DNA from: Pseudothioclava arenosa
Lineage (GTDB): Bacteria; Pseudomonadota; Alphaproteobacteria; Rhodobacterales; Rhodobacteraceae
Assembly: GCF_002358085.1 (NCBI RefSeq)
Contig: NZ_NTJD01000006.1
Span: forward strand, 124,001-188,000
Direction of reading: 5' to 3'
Length of the DNA stretch: 64,000 nt
The position numbers and the translations under genes are program-made. Under the pieces are notes generated by a model. The model had not been told where the DNA came from. It ran no database searches and was given only the letters and a program-made list of their open reading frames with translations. Position 1 is the stretch's first letter. Every line of letters begins with the position of its first letter. Positions 1 through 10,111 of this stretch are shown in pieces.

Positions 1-1
1 C

Positions 2-1045
2 AACCCGGACGCCGAGGCCCAGTTCAAGGAAGTGAACGAGGCCTATGACGTGCTGAAGGATGCCGAGAAAAAGGCCGCTTACGACCGCTTTGGTCATGCG
101 GCCTTCGATGGCGGCATGGGCGGCGGCCCGCGTGGCGGCTACGGCGGTTACGGCGGCGGGCCCGGCCAGGGCGATTTTGCCTCGGCCTTCTCGGATGTCT
201 TCGAAGACCTCTTTGGCGATTTCATGGGCGGTCGCGGCGGTGGCCCCCGCTCGCGCGCTCAACGCGGCGCAGACCTGCGCTACAACATGCGCATCACGCT
301 CGAAGAGGCGTTCAAGGGCACGCAGAAGTCGATCACCGTGCCGGGCTCGAGCGCCTGCACCGCCTGCAATGGCACCGGCGCCGAAGGCGGGGCCGAGCCG
401 CAGACCTGCCCGACCTGTTCGGGCATGGGCAAGGTGCGTGCGCAGAACGGCTTCTTCACCGTCGAGCGCACCTGTCCGACCTGCGGCGGCGCCGGTCAGG
501 TCGTCAAGAACGCCTGCAAAGCCTGTCATGGCGCGGGCCGGATAGAGCAGGAACGCCAGCTGCAGATCAAGATCCCGCCCGGGGTCGAGACCGGCACGCG
601 CATCCGCCATGCAGGCGAGGGCGAGGCCGGACTGCGCGGCGGGCCTTCGGGCGACCTCTATATCTTCATCGAGGTCAAGGAGCACGCGATCTTCCAGCGC
701 GACGGCATGATGCTGCATTGCCGGGTGCCGGTTGCCATGGCCACCGCCGCCCTGGGTGGCGAGGTCGAGGTGCCGACGATCGACGGTGGTCGCTCACGCG
801 TCAAAATCCCGGCGGGGGCGCAATCGGGTCGCCAGATGCGTCTGCGCGGCAAGGGTATGCCGGCGCTGCGCGGTGGCGGCACGGGCGACATGATCATCGA
901 ACTGGCCGTGGAAACGCCGGTCAACCTGACGGCGAAGCAAAAAGAGCTGCTGCGCGAGTTCGAGAAGATCGAGGCGGAAAACAACCCCGAAGGCGCGAGC
1001 TTCTTCAAGAAGGTCAAGAAGTTCTGGGATGGAATGACGACCTGA
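2..1045 (+). CDS. dnaJ: Chaperone DnaJ (Hsp40), 5' part outside the window
   Basis: J-domain cochaperone that delivers unfolded clients to DnaK and stimulates its ATPase in the cytoplasm. The frame is open from base 2, so the start codon and the HPD motif of the J domain lie upstream of the window. Visible in order: the end of the J domain ([13 protein letters not shown], then [10 protein letters not shown]), a Gly/Phe-rich linker, four CxxCxGxG zinc-finger repeats starting at bases 356, 407, 473 and 515, and the C-terminal substrate-binding and dimerisation region. The gene ends at a clean hairpin terminator. dnaK is expected just upstream but cannot be seen. The family assignment is secure from the four zinc motifs alone. 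Confidence 0.97.
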   Translation, partial: NPDAEAQFKEVNEAYDVLKDAEKKAAYDRFGHAAFDGGMGGGPRGGYGGYGGGPGQGDFASAFSDVFEDLFGDFMGGRGGGPRSRAQRGADLRYNMRITLEEAFKGTQKSITVPGSSACTACNGTGAEGGAEPQTCPTCSGMGKVRAQNGFFTVERTCPTCGGAGQVVKNACKACHGAGRIEQERQLQIKIPPGVETGTRIRHAGEGEAGLRGGPSGDLYIFIEVKEHAIFQRDGMMLHCRVPVAMATAALGGEVEVPTIDGGRSRVKIPAGAQSGRQMRLRGKGMPALRGGGTGDMIIELAVETPVNLTAKQKELLREFEKIEAENNPEGASFFKKVKKFWDGMTT

Positions 1046-1046
1046 G

Positions 1047-1070
1047 AGGGCGCCTTCGGGCGCCCTTTTT
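1047..1070 (+). terminator. Intrinsic terminator of dnaJ
   Basis: An 8-bp perfect stem (AGGGCGCC / GGCGCCCT) closed by a TTCG tetraloop and followed by T5. It starts two bases after the dnaJ stop. Confidence 0.9.
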
Positions 1071-1106
1071 GCGTATTTGGGCCAAGAAGAAGTTAACCCT
1101 TTTTTC

Positions 1107-1129
1107 ACCCTGCTCCGGCAGGGTTTTTT
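1107..1129 (+). terminator. Second intrinsic terminator, abutting the radC start
   Basis: Stem ACCCTGC / GCAGGGT with a 4-nt loop, followed by T6. Only one base separates the T-run from the ATG of radC. It may be a back-up dnaJ terminator or a leader attenuator for radC. No promoter is obvious between the two hairpins. Confidence 0.75.
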
Positions 1130-1130
1130 C

Positions 1131-1901
1131 ATGACCCATCGCCTCGCCTCCGATCCGACGCTGCCGCTTTTTGGTGACCCCGACGAGGCGCGCGAGGCCG
1201 CGAGGCGGGTCGGGGCGGGGGCCAAGCTGCCCTCGTATATTGCCGATCATCGCGCCCGGCTGCGCGCGCGGTTCATGGAGGGCGGGGCGCAGGCCTTGCC
1301 CGATTACGAGCTGCTGGAGCTGGTTCTGTTTCGCGCCTTGCCGAGGCAGGACGTGAAGCCGCTCGCGCGGCGGCTGATCGACACGTTCGGGGATTTTGGC
1401 CGGGTGCTGTCGGCGCCAACCGCGCGGTTGATGCAGGTGACGGGCGTCGGTCCGGCGGTGGTGCAGGAACTCAAGATCGTCGAGGCGGCAGGGCAGCGGC
1501 TGGCGCGTTCCAAAGTGATCAACCGGCCGGTTCTGTCGTCCTGGCAGGCGCTGGTCGAGTATTGCCACGCGACGATGGCGCATCGCGAGACCGAGCAGTT
1601 TCGCGTGCTGTTCCTGGATCGACAGAACGTGCTGATTGCCGACGAAGAACAGGCGCGCGGCACGGTCGATCACGTGCCGGTCTATCCGCGTGAGGTGGTC
1701 AAGCGCGCGTTGGAGCTAAACGCAACCGCGCTGATCCTCGTTCACAACCACCCTTCGGGCGACCCGACGCCCTCCGAGGCGGATATCGCGATGACGCGGG
1801 CGGTCGAGGCGGCGGCGGCAGTTCTGGGGATCACGCTGCACGATCACCTGATCATCGGGCGCGGGCGCGAAGTGAGTTTTCGCGCGGCCGGTCACTTGTG
1901 A
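1131..1901 (+). CDS. radC: RadC family JAMM-domain protein
   Basis: RadC-family protein (256 aa). The name comes from a historical DNA-repair assignment; the biochemical role of the family is unsettled. The sequence has an N-terminal helix-hairpin-helix-like segment (VTGVGPAVVQELK) and a C-terminal JAB1/MPN+ metalloprotease-like domain with the metal site HNHPSGDPTPSEAD. The ATG at 1131 is chosen because the alternative in-frame TTG at 1077 would translate through a terminator hairpin. The ATG, however, has no Shine-Dalgarno sequence, being preceded directly by the T-run of that hairpin. Translation may be leaderless or may depend on read-through from dnaJ. Family call is firm; the start is less so. 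Confidence 0.92.
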   Translation: MTHRLASDPTLPLFGDPDEAREAARRVGAGAKLPSYIADHRARLRARFMEGGAQALPDYELLELVLFRALPRQDVKPLARRLIDTFGDFGRVLSAPTARLMQVTGVGPAVVQELKIVEAAGQRLARSKVINRPVLSSWQALVEYCHATMAHRETEQFRVLFLDRQNVLIADEEQARGTVDHVPVYPREVVKRALELNATALILVHNHPSGDPTPSEADIAMTRAVEAAAAVLGITLHDHLIIGRGREVSFRAAGHL

Positions 1902-1910
1902 GCGAAAGCA

Positions 1911-1942
1911 AAACGGGGCGGCATGGCCACCCCGTTCCGTTT
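1911..1942. terminator. Bidirectional terminator between radC and secA
   Basis: Stem AACGGGG / CCCCGTT extended by GGC/GCC inside, loop ATG, in the gap between the convergent radC and secA genes. A-rich and T-rich flanks allow it to serve both strands. Confidence 0.75.
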
Positions 1943-1956
1943 TCTGATCGCGATGT

Positions 1957-4659
1957 TCAGAGCTTGCCGTGGCAGTGCTTGAACTTCTCGCCCGAGCCGC
2001 AGGGGCAGGGATCATTCCGGCCCGGGTTACCCCAAGTGGAGGGATCGTTCTCGTCGAAGCCTTCGGCGGGTGCGGCCGCGGCGGCCGAGGCCTGAGCGGC
2101 GGCGGCCGCAGCCTGTGCGGCAGCCTGCTGCGAAATCGCGACGCGCTGCTCGGCAAGAACGGCGGCGCGCTCTTCTTCGGTCATCGGACGGATCCGCGCG
2201 AGGCGCTGCGTCACTTCCGAACGCAGGCTGTCGAGCATCAACTCGAAGAGCTGGAAGCTCTCGGTCTTGTATTCGGCCAGCGGATCGCGCTGCGCGTGGA
2301 CACGGAAGCCAATCACCGAGCGCAGCTGTTCCAGCGTCACCAGATGCTCGCGCCACTTGGTGTCGATCGTCTGCAGCAGGAGCTGCTTTTCGATCATGTC
2401 CATATTCTCGTCGCCGAAGCCCGTGCGCTTTTCGAGCATGTAGGCATCCATCGCCTCTTCCATGCGCTCGGCGATCACGTCCTGGTCCACGCCCTCTTCC
2501 GCGGCCCATTCGGCCAGCGGCAGCTGCATGTTGAGGCGATCAAGCACCGCCTCGTTCATGCCCTCGATATCCCACTGATCGGCGTAGGTCTTGGGCGGCA
2601 TGAATTCGTCGATGATGTCCTCGATCACCTGACCGCGCATGTCGCGCACGATTTCCGAGATCTCGGTCGACTCCATGATGTCGCGGCGCTGGCCAAAGAT
2701 GGCCTTACGCTGGTCGTTCATCACGTCGTCGAATTTCAGCAGCTGTTTGCGAATGTCGAAGTTGCGGCCCTCGACCTTCGCCTGCGCGCGTTCGAGCGAC
2801 TTGTTGACCCAAGGGTGCACGATCGCCTCGCCCTCGCCCATGCCGAGCTTGGAGAGCACCGCATCGAGCTTGTCCGAGCCGAAGATGCGCATCAGGTCGT
2901 CTTCGAGCGAGAGGAAGAACAGCGAGCGGCCCGGGTCGCCCTGACGGCCCGAACGACCGCGCAGCTGGTTGTCGATGCGGCGGCTTTCGTGGCGCTCGGT
3001 CGCCAGAACGAACAGACCGCCCGCCTCAAGCACCTTGGCCTTTTCTTCGGCATGCGCAGCCTCGATGCGCGCGCGCACCTCGTCGGGGTTGGCCTCGGGG
3101 TTGGCGGCCAGTTCCTCAAGCACCTTCATCTCAACGTTGCCGCCGAGCTGAATGTCGGTCCCGCGACCGGCCATGTTGGTGGCGATGGTCACCGCGCCCA
3201 GACGGCCCGCGTCGGCGACGATCTGCGCCTCTTTCTCGTGCTGGCGCGCGTTGAGCACGTTATGCGTGATGCCCTCTTTCTTGAGCATCTCCGAGATCAT
3301 CTCGGATTTCTCGATCGAGGTCGTGCCCAGCAGCACCGGCTGGCCCTTTTCATGCGCCTTCTTCAGCGCCTCGATCACGGCGGTGTATTTCTCGCGCTGG
3401 GTGCGATAGACACGGTCGTGTTCGTCGACCCGCTGCACCGGGCGGTTGGTCGGCACTTCGACCACGCCGAGCTTGTAGATCTCGGCGAATTCCTCGGCCT
3501 CGGTGGCGGCGGTGCCGGTCATGCCGGCGAGCTTTTCATAAAGACGGAAGTAGTTCTGGAAGGTGACCGAAGCGAGGGTCACGTTCTCGGGCTGCACCGG
3601 CACGCCTTCCTTGGCCTCGATCGCCTGATGCAGGCCCTCGGACAGGCGGCGGCCCTTCATGGCGCGGCCCGTGTGTTCGTCGATCAGCACGATCTCATCG
3701 CCGGCGACCACATAGTTCTGGTCCTTGAAGAACACCTTGTGGGCGCGCAGCGCCTGGTTGACGTGGTGCACGATCGTGGTCGATTCCGGATCGTAGAGCG
3801 ACTGGCCCTCGGGCAGGATGCCATCGGCTTGCAGGCGCTGTTCGAGGAAGTCGTTACCCTCTTCCGTGAAGGAGGCCCCACGGGTCTTTTCATCGACCTT
3901 GTAATGCTCAGGCGAGAGCAGCGGGATGTATTTGTCGAGCGTGATATAGAGCTCCGAGCGGTCCTGCGACGGGCCCGAGATAATCAGGGGCGTGCGCGCC
4001 TCGTCGATCAGGATACTGTCCACCTCGTCAACGATCGCGAAGTAATGACCGCGCTGCATCATCTCGGCGACCGAACCGCGCATGTTGTCGCGCAGATAGT
4101 CAAAGCCCAGCTCGTTGTTGGTGGCATAGGTCACGTCGGCGGCATAGGCCTCGCGCTTGTCATCATCGGCCTGGAAGGGCACCACGATGCCCGTGGTCAT
4201 CCCGAGCGCGGCGTAAACCTTGCCCATCCACTCGGCGTCGCGCCGGGCGAGGTAGTCGTTCACCGTGACCACATGCACGCCCTTGCCGGTCAGCGCGTTC
4301 AGATAGACCGGGAAGGTCGCGACGAGGGTCTTGCCCTCGCCGGTTTTCATCTCGGCGATGTTGCCTTGATGCAGGAAGATCCCGCCCATCAGCTGCGTAT
4401 CGAAGGCACGCAGGCCAAGGGCACGCTTGGCGGCCTCGCGGCAGTTGGCGAAGGCCTCGGGCAGCAGCGCGTCGAGGCTTTCGCCCTCGGCCACGCGCGC
4501 CTTGAATTCTTCGGTCTTTTCCTTGATCTGCGCGTCGGTCAGCGCGGCGAATTCGGGTTCGAGCGCGTTGATTTTGGCAACGATCGGGCGCGCCGCTTTC
4601 ACCTTGCGGTCATTGGGCGTGCCAAAGACCTTCCGTGCAATCGTTCCAAGGCCAAGCAT
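1957..4659 (-). CDS. secA: Preprotein translocase ATPase SecA
   Basis: Motor ATPase of the Sec pathway; it binds preproteins and drives them through SecYEG at the inner membrane. At 900 aa the protein has the usual length. Seen in order: N-terminal [13 protein letters not shown], Walker A region MKTGEGKT (near residue 105), the DEAD-like box [15 protein letters not shown], helicase motif [14 protein letters not shown], an Ala-rich linker and the C-terminal zinc-binding SEC-C motif ([15 protein letters not shown]) that contacts SecB and phospholipid. The ATG at 4659 is preferred over the upstream in-frame start at 4761 because it is preceded by GGAGAGAAC and matches the family N-terminus. It is divergent from the parvulin gene and has a good promoter in the shared 171-bp gap. 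Confidence 0.98.
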   Translation of the reverse strand: MLGLGTIARKVFGTPNDRKVKAARPIVAKINALEPEFAALTDAQIKEKTEEFKARVAEGESLDALLPEAFANCREAAKRALGLRAFDTQLMGGIFLHQGNIAEMKTGEGKTLVATFPVYLNALTGKGVHVVTVNDYLARRDAEWMGKVYAALGMTTGIVVPFQADDDKREAYAADVTYATNNELGFDYLRDNMRGSVAEMMQRGHYFAIVDEVDSILIDEARTPLIISGPSQDRSELYITLDKYIPLLSPEHYKVDEKTRGASFTEEGNDFLEQRLQADGILPEGQSLYDPESTTIVHHVNQALRAHKVFFKDQNYVVAGDEIVLIDEHTGRAMKGRRLSEGLHQAIEAKEGVPVQPENVTLASVTFQNYFRLYEKLAGMTGTAATEAEEFAEIYKLGVVEVPTNRPVQRVDEHDRVYRTQREKYTAVIEALKKAHEKGQPVLLGTTSIEKSEMISEMLKKEGITHNVLNARQHEKEAQIVADAGRLGAVTIATNMAGRGTDIQLGGNVEMKVLEELAANPEANPDEVRARIEAAHAEEKAKVLEAGGLFVLATERHESRRIDNQLRGRSGRQGDPGRSLFFLSLEDDLMRIFGSDKLDAVLSKLGMGEGEAIVHPWVNKSLERAQAKVEGRNFDIRKQLLKFDDVMNDQRKAIFGQRRDIMESTEISEIVRDMRGQVIEDIIDEFMPPKTYADQWDIEGMNEAVLDRLNMQLPLAEWAAEEGVDQDVIAERMEEAMDAYMLEKRTGFGDENMDMIEKQLLLQTIDTKWREHLVTLEQLRSVIGFRVHAQRDPLAEYKTESFQLFELMLDSLRSEVTQRLARIRPMTEEERAAVLAEQRVAISQQAAAQAAAAAAQASAAAAAPAEGFDENDPSTWGNPGRNDPCPCGSGEKFKHCHGKL

Positions 4660-4699
4660 GTTCTCTCCGCGCTGTCTGAGCAATTCTGTGTTAGCGGCC

Positions 4700-4728
4700 T
4701 TGTCGCGCCTCTCGCAGATGCCTAGAAC
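4700..4728 (+). promoter_or_regulatory. Possible promoter of the parvulin gene
   Basis: TTGTCG (4700-4705), 17-bp spacer, TAGAAC (4723-4728) on the plus strand, about 100 bp before the parvulin start. Moderate match to consensus. Confidence 0.35.
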
Positions 4729-4763
4729 GGCTAACGAAATAAAGGACGCAGCGACCCCCAAGC

Positions 4764-4792
4764 GATGTAAGGGGCCACCGTCTGAGTGTCAA
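4764..4792 (-). promoter_or_regulatory. Predicted sigma-70-type promoter of secA
   Basis: Minus strand: perfect -35 TTGACA (4787-4792), 17-bp spacer, -10 TACATC (4764-4769), giving a leader of roughly 100 nt before the secA ATG. Prediction from sequence only. Confidence 0.55.
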
Positions 4793-4830
4793 CGCCGCGG
4801 GGCGCCGCGGCCTATGCGGAGTGATCACGG

Positions 4831-5682
4831 ATGCTTAATCTCAAGTCGATTCTGGCGGCCAGCGCGGCCTGCCTCGCCTTTGGCATGGCCGCCTGGGCCG
4901 AGGACCGCCCGGCTTTGACCGCCGACAGTGTCCTGGCCAGCGTGAACGGCATCGACATCACTCTGGGCCAGATGATCACCGTGCGCGACAATCTGCCGCC
5001 CGAATATGCCGCCCTGCCCGATGATGTGATGTTCAACGGCCTGCTCGAACAGCTGATTCAGCAAACCGCGCTGTCGCAGATCGGCGAAGGCCGGATGACC
5101 AAGCGCGATGAAATCGCCCTTGAGGTGCAGCGCCGCGCCTATCTGGCGAATTCGCTGCTGGCCTATACCGCCGATCACGCTGTCAGCGAAGAAGCGGTGC
5201 TCAAGGCCTATGACGAGAAATTCGGCCAGACCGAGCCCCGCGAATACCATGCCGCGCATATCCTCGTGGACAGCCCCGAACAGGCCGCGATGCTGCGCAG
5301 CAAGCTCGATGAGGGCGCCGATTTCGCTGAGCTGGCCAAGGAAAACTCCTCCGACGGCGCCGCCTCGCAGGGTGGTGATCTCGGCTGGTTCGCGCTGACC
5401 GATATGGTCGAGCCCTTCGCCGAAGCCGTCGCCAAGATGAAAGAGGGCGAAATCGCGGGCCCGGTGCAGACGCGCTTTGGCTGGCACCTGATCAAGCTGG
5501 TGGAAACCCGCATCGCCGAGGCCCCCACGATCGAGGAGGCGCGCGACCGCCTCGAAGGCGACCTGCGCCAGCAAGCTGTTGAAAAACGGATGTCCGAGGT
5601 GCTGGAAAACGCCAAGATCGAGCGTATGGTCGAGGGAATCGACCCCGCCGTTCTCAAAGACAGCACGATCCTGGGTCAGTAA
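4831..5682 (+). CDS. Parvulin-type peptidyl-prolyl isomerase, exported
   Basis: PpiC/SurA-like cis-trans prolyl isomerase (283 aa), likely assisting folding of proteins as they emerge in the periplasm. It has a hydrophobic signal peptide (about residues 5-22, ending AWA-ED), a SurA-N-like helical region, a single rotamase domain (about 138-225; EYHAAHILVDSPEQA, GGDLGWFALTDMVEPFAEAV, FGWHLIKLVE) and a charged C-terminal helix. The ATG at 4831 has GGAG upstream. It is divergent from secA, a position that fits a secretion-linked foldase, and is followed after 26 bp by argJ, so the two are probably cotranscribed. Function is confident at family level; client proteins are unknown. Confidence 0.92.
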   Translation: MLNLKSILAASAACLAFGMAAWAEDRPALTADSVLASVNGIDITLGQMITVRDNLPPEYAALPDDVMFNGLLEQLIQQTALSQIGEGRMTKRDEIALEVQRRAYLANSLLAYTADHAVSEEAVLKAYDEKFGQTEPREYHAAHILVDSPEQAAMLRSKLDEGADFAELAKENSSDGAASQGGDLGWFALTDMVEPFAEAVAKMKEGEIAGPVQTRFGWHLIKLVETRIAEAPTIEEARDRLEGDLRQQAVEKRMSEVLENAKIERMVEGIDPAVLKDSTILGQ

Positions 5683-5708
5683 GCCCGCAGGCAGAGAGGG
5701 ACCAGACG

Positions 5709-7070
5709 ATGGCGAAGAAAGACAAGGACGCGAAAGAGCAGATCCAGAAGCTCAAGGCGCGGGTCAAGAAGCTCAAGGAACAGCTTGCCAAGAAAGACGC
5801 CGGCAAGAAAAAGGTGAAGAAGCCCAGCCTGGTGTCGCCGCTTGCCCCCAAATCCTTCCCGGCCCTGCCCGAAATCGCAGGGGTCGAGTTTGCCGCCGCC
5901 GCCGCGGGCGTGAAATATCAGGGCCGCACCGATGTGATGCTAGCCAAGATCTGCGAGGGCGCTGCCATCGCGGGGGTGTTCACCACCTCGTCCACGCGCG
6001 CCGCCTGCATCCTCGACTGCCAAGCCAAGCTGAAACTGCGCGGCGCCGCCAATTCGTCCGACGGCGCGGCGATCGTGGTGAACTCGGGCAATGCGAACGC
6101 CTTCACCGGCGCGGCGGGTCAGACCTCGGTCGAGGCGGTGACGGGCGCCGTCGCCGAGGCGCTCGGCGTTCCGGCCGCACGGGTCTTTTCGAGCTCGACC
6201 GGCGTGATCGGCGAGCCGCTGCCGCATGATCGCATCATCGCCAAGGTGCCCGAACTGCGCGACGCGCTGACCGGGGGCGGGCTTGAACTCGCCGCGCGCG
6301 CGATCATGACGACCGACACCTTCCCGAAAGGTGCCTCGGCCGAGGTCGCGGGCGATGGCGGCACGATCCGCATCGCGGGCATCGCCAAGGGCTCGGGGAT
6401 GATCGCGCCGAACATGGCGACGATGCTGGTCTACATCTTCACCGACGCCAAGATCAGCCAGCGCGACCTGCAAAAGATCCTGTCGCGCAATGTCGACGAC
6501 ACGTTCAACGCGATCACCGTCGATAGCGACACCTCGACCTCGGATGCGCTGATCGTGGCCGCGACCGGCAAGACCGAGGCCGCACCGATCACCGACATGC
6601 GCACCCGCGCCGCCCGCGATTTCGAGGCCGCCCTGCGTGCCGTGATGATGGATCTGGCGCATCAGGTGGTGAAAGACGGCGAGGGCGCGACAAAATTCGT
6701 CGAGGTCCGCGTGACCGGGGCCGCGAATGCCGCCGATGCGCATAAGGTCGCGATGTCGGTGGCCAATTCGCCGCTGGTCAAGACCGCGATCGCGGGCGAG
6801 GATGCGAATTGGGGCCGCGTCGTGGCTGCCGTCGGTAAATCCGGCGCCAAGGCCGATCGCGACACGCTGACGATCTCTTTCGGGGACATGGTGCTGGCGG
6901 AAAAAGGTTGGCGTGTGCCCGATTACTCGGAAGAGGCCGCCTCGGCCTACATGAAGCAGCAAGAGCTGGTGATCGGCGTCGATCTGGGGCTGGGCCGGGC
7001 GGCGAAATCCGTCTGGACCTGCGACCTGACCCATCGCTACATCGACATCAACGCGGATTACCGCTCGTGA
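5709..7070 (+). CDS. argJ: Bifunctional ornithine acetyltransferase/N-acetylglutamate synthase with Lys-rich N-terminal extension
   Basis: ArgJ recycles acetyl from N-acetylornithine to glutamate in arginine synthesis and may also make N-acetylglutamate from acetyl-CoA. At 453 aa it is longer than the usual ~405. The autocleavage site is visible: in KGSGMIAPNMATML the new N-terminal nucleophile is Thr238, which separates alpha and beta subunits. The first ~45 residues are an extra Lys-rich amphipathic segment (KDKDAKEQIQKLKARVKKL) before the normal start of the domain near VSPLAPKSFPALP. The ATG at 5709 has AGAGAGGG upstream, which supports translation of the extension. argG lies about 8.4 kb away in the same window. 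Confidence 0.95.
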   Translation: MAKKDKDAKEQIQKLKARVKKLKEQLAKKDAGKKKVKKPSLVSPLAPKSFPALPEIAGVEFAAAAAGVKYQGRTDVMLAKICEGAAIAGVFTTSSTRAACILDCQAKLKLRGAANSSDGAAIVVNSGNANAFTGAAGQTSVEAVTGAVAEALGVPAARVFSSSTGVIGEPLPHDRIIAKVPELRDALTGGGLELAARAIMTTDTFPKGASAEVAGDGGTIRIAGIAKGSGMIAPNMATMLVYIFTDAKISQRDLQKILSRNVDDTFNAITVDSDTSTSDALIVAATGKTEAAPITDMRTRAARDFEAALRAVMMDLAHQVVKDGEGATKFVEVRVTGAANAADAHKVAMSVANSPLVKTAIAGEDANWGRVVAAVGKSGAKADRDTLTISFGDMVLAEKGWRVPDYSEEAASAYMKQQELVIGVDLGLGRAAKSVWTCDLTHRYIDINADYRS

Positions 7071-7513
7071 GCGGCGGCTGCGGGCCCGAGGGCGCCCCGG
7101 CGCCCGCCAGCCCGGGCCGTGTGATCCTTGTCTCGGCGGTGGCGCTGATCGACAATGACGGCCGGATCCTCTTGGCACAGCGCCCCGAGGGCAAATCGCT
7201 GGCGGGGCTGTGGGAGTTTCCGGGAGGCAAGGTCGAGCCGGGCGAGACGCCCGAGCATGCGCTGATCCGCGAACTCAAGGAAGAGCTGGGCATCGACACC
7301 TGGCACAGCTGCCTCGCGCCGCTGACCTTCGCCTCGCACAGCTACGAGGATTTCCACCTGCTGATGCCGGTGTTCGCCTGCCGCCGCTGGGAGGGCATCG
7401 TGCAGCCGCAAGAAGGGCAGAAACTGGCCTGGGTGCGTGCGCGCGACCTGCGGGACTATCCGATGCCGCCTGCGGACGAGCCGCTGATCCCGATCCTGCG
7501 CGACTGGCTCTGA
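7067..7513 (+). CDS. mutT: (Deoxy)nucleoside triphosphate pyrophosphohydrolase, MutT-type
   Basis: Nudix hydrolase (148 aa) of the MutT type, expected to hydrolyse 8-oxo-dGTP and prevent A:T to C:G transversions. The Nudix box lies at about residues 53-75 (GGKVEPGETPEHALIRELKE, then ELGI) and the preceding segment LAQRPEGKSLAGLWEFPGG is typical of MutT. The start is the GTG at 7067, which overlaps the argJ stop by four bases (GTGA), indicating translational coupling. A longer in-frame start at 6908 would lie inside argJ and is unlikely. It ends at a strong terminator shared with infB. Confidence 0.93.
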   Translation: MSGGCGPEGAPAPASPGRVILVSAVALIDNDGRILLAQRPEGKSLAGLWEFPGGKVEPGETPEHALIRELKEELGIDTWHSCLAPLTFASHSYEDFHLLMPVFACRRWEGIVQPQEGQKLAWVRARDLRDYPMPPADEPLIPILRDWL

Positions 7514-7525
7514 GCCACGCGCAAT

Positions 7526-7556
7526 AAAAAACGGGGGCGCAGGCCCCCGTTTTTCT
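7526..7556. terminator. Bidirectional terminator, mutT/infB
   Basis: Perfect stem ACGGGGGC / GCCCCCGT flanked by A6 on the left and T5 on the right, between the convergent mutT and infB genes. Confidence 0.92.
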
Positions 7557-7573
7557 TTTGTCTGTCTTGTAGG

Positions 7574-10111
7574 TTACAGGCTGCGCTGCACTTCTTCGCG
7601 CTCGAAAATCTCGATGACATCGCCGGGGCGGATATCGTCGTAATTCTCAAACGCCATGCCGCATTCCTGGCCGGACTGCACTTCCTTGACCTCGTCCTTG
7701 AAGCGCTTGAGCGTCTTGAGCGTGCCTTCGTGGATCACCACGTTGTCGCGCAGCAGGCGCACGCCCGCCGAGCGGCGCGCCACGCCTTCGGTCACCAGAC
7801 AGCCGGCAACCTTGCCGACGCCGGTCACCTTGAACACTTCCTTGATCGAGGCATACCCGATGAAGTTCTCGCGGATCTCGGCCTTGAGCAGGCCCGAAGC
7901 GGCGGCTTTGATGTCGTCGACCAGATCGTAGATGATCGAGTAATAGCGAATCTCGACACCCTTCTGGTTCGCCGCGGCGCGCGCCGGAGCGTTGGCCCGG
8001 ACGTTGAAGCCGATGACCGGCGCACCCGAAGCTTCGGCGAGGCCGATGTCGGATTCGGTGATCGCACCCACGCCCGAATGCAGCACGCGCACGCGCACCT
8101 CTTCGTTGCCGACCTTTTCCAGCGCCTGAACGATGGCTTCGGCCGAACCCTGCACGTCGGCTTTGACCAGAACCGGCAGTTCCGACACGCTTTCGTCGGC
8201 CTTGGCCTTGGCCATGAGCTGCTCCAGCGTGGTCGCGGCACCGGCGGCGGCGCGTTTGTCCTTGGCGGCCTGCTCGCGGTAATCCGCGATCTCGCGCGCC
8301 TGCGCTTCGGTCTCGACCACGTTCAGCACGTCGCCCGCTTCGGGCGTGCCGTTCAGGCCCAGAACCTCGACCGGAACCGAGGGGCCAGCTTCGTCGACGC
8401 GGTCGCCCTTGTCGTTGATCAGCGCGCGGACCTTGCCCCACTGTTCGCCGACGACAAAGATGTCGCCGCGCTTCAGCGTGCCGTTCTGCACGAGGACCGT
8501 CGCAACCGGGCCACGGCCCACGTCGAGCTTGGCCTCGATCACCGCACCTTGCGCGGCACGGTTCGGGTTGGCCTTGAGTTCGAGGATCTCGGCCTGCAGG
8601 GCAATCGCCTCAAGCAAGTTGTCGAGGCCCTTGCGGGTCTTGGCCGACACTTCGACGGTCTGCACTTCGCCGCCCATCTCTTCGACGACGACTTCGTGTT
8701 GCAGCAGCTCGGTACGGACCTTTTGCGGGTTCGCGTCGGGCTTGTCGCATTTGTTGATCGCCACGATCATCGGCACGCCGGCCGCTTTCGCGTGGTTGAT
8801 CGCCTCGATCGTCTGCGGCATGACCGAGTCATCGGCCGCCACCACCAGAACCACGATATCGGTCACCTGCGCACCGCGGGCACGCATCGAGGTAAACGCC
8901 GCGTGGCCGGGCGTGTCGAGGAAGCTCAGCACCGCACCCGATTCGGTCGTGACCTGATAGGCGCCGATATGCTGGGTGATGCCGCCGGCTTCGCCCGAAA
9001 CCACGTTGGCTTCGCGGATCGCGTCCAGCAGCGAGGTCTTGCCGTGGTCGACGTGGCCCATGATCGTGATGATCGGCGGACGCGAAACCAGATCTTCGGC
9101 CTTGTCCTCGACCTGATCGATGACCTGTTCGACGTCGGCATCGGACACGCGCACCGCCTTGTGGCCGAATTCCTCGATCACAAGCTCGGCGGTATCGGCG
9201 TCGATGGTCTGGTTCGAGGTGACCATCATGCCCATTTTCATCAGCGCCTTGACCACATCGGCGCCACGTTCCGCCATACGGTTGGCCAGTTCGGACACCA
9301 CGATGGTTTCAGGCAGCTGCACATCGCGGCTTTGCTTCTCGGCCTTCTGGCCAAAGCCCATAGCCTTCTGGCGCGCTTTTTCCTGCTTGCGCTTCATCGC
9401 GGCCAGCGAGCGCTGACGCCCGCCTTCACCACCGGCAAGCGCATCCGAGAGCGAGAGCTTGCCCGCACGGCGGCCCGCATCGTCGCGGGTCTTGCCGCGT
9501 TGATCGCGGTCGGCACGCTCGTTGTTGCGCTCGCGGTCGGTCTTGCGCGGACCCGTAGCGACGACGCCCTTGGCCTCGGCGCGGGCGGCAGCGGCCTGCG
9601 CGGCGGCCTGATCCTGCGGCTCTTCGGCCTTGGCGGCCGGTGCCTTGCGGATCTCTTCTTTCTTCTGGGCGCGCAGAGCTTCTTCGCGGGCCTTACGCTC
9701 TTCTTCTTCCTGCTTGGCCTTCAGCGCTTCCTCGCGTTCGCGATCCTCGCGCTCCTTGGCTTCGGCTTCGGCACGACGACGCTCGCGCTCTTCCTCGCGG
9801 GCCTTTTCCTCGGCCTCGCGGGCAGCAGCCTCTTCGACCTCGCGGGCCTTCGCGGCCTGCAGAGCCCGCAGGCGACGCTCCATCTCAGCATCCGAGATAC
9901 CGGCAGGGCGCTTCGACGGGTCGCCAAGATTGGGCGAACCGGCGGGCTTCGACGCCCCGGCTCCGGCCGCCCCCGGTTTCGGGACGACCACTTTCTTGCG
10001 CTTGGTTTCCACCACCACGTTCTTGGTGCGCCCGTGCGAGAAGCTTTGCTTCACCTGACCGGGGCGCGAACCGCCGAGACCGAGGGGTTTTTTGCCGTCC
10101 TTGTCGCTCAT
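7574..10111 (-). CDS. infB: Translation initiation factor IF-2
   Basis: GTPase that brings fMet-tRNA to the 30S subunit and promotes subunit joining. The 845-aa protein has a Lys/Glu/Ala-rich, low-complexity N-terminal region (~residues 1-270), an IF2_N segment ([20 protein letters not shown]), then the G domain with [12 protein letters not shown] (about residue 351), [16 protein letters not shown] and SAK motifs, and IF-2 domains II-IV. Its start codon overlaps the stop of ylxR as ATGA. It is the last gene of rimP-nusA-ylxR-infB and shares the leader described at 12,959-13,085. Confidence 0.98.
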   Translation of the reverse strand: MSDKDGKKPLGLGGSRPGQVKQSFSHGRTKNVVVETKRKKVVVPKPGAAGAGASKPAGSPNLGDPSKRPAGISDAEMERRLRALQAAKAREVEEAAAREAEEKAREEERERRRAEAEAKEREDREREEALKAKQEEEERKAREEALRAQKKEEIRKAPAAKAEEPQDQAAAQAAAARAEAKGVVATGPRKTDRERNNERADRDQRGKTRDDAGRRAGKLSLSDALAGGEGGRQRSLAAMKRKQEKARQKAMGFGQKAEKQSRDVQLPETIVVSELANRMAERGADVVKALMKMGMMVTSNQTIDADTAELVIEEFGHKAVRVSDADVEQVIDQVEDKAEDLVSRPPIITIMGHVDHGKTSLLDAIREANVVSGEAGGITQHIGAYQVTTESGAVLSFLDTPGHAAFTSMRARGAQVTDIVVLVVAADDSVMPQTIEAINHAKAAGVPMIVAINKCDKPDANPQKVRTELLQHEVVVEEMGGEVQTVEVSAKTRKGLDNLLEAIALQAEILELKANPNRAAQGAVIEAKLDVGRGPVATVLVQNGTLKRGDIFVVGEQWGKVRALINDKGDRVDEAGPSVPVEVLGLNGTPEAGDVLNVVETEAQAREIADYREQAAKDKRAAAGAATTLEQLMAKAKADESVSELPVLVKADVQGSAEAIVQALEKVGNEEVRVRVLHSGVGAITESDIGLAEASGAPVIGFNVRANAPARAAANQKGVEIRYYSIIYDLVDDIKAAASGLLKAEIRENFIGYASIKEVFKVTGVGKVAGCLVTEGVARRSAGVRLLRDNVVIHEGTLKTLKRFKDEVKEVQSGQECGMAFENYDDIRPGDVIEIFEREEVQRSL

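Noticed and set aside
1969-4725. 918-codon open frame opposite secA on the plus strand
   Set aside because: A side-effect of GC-rich third positions; no start context, no family motifs, and secA is unambiguous on the other strand.
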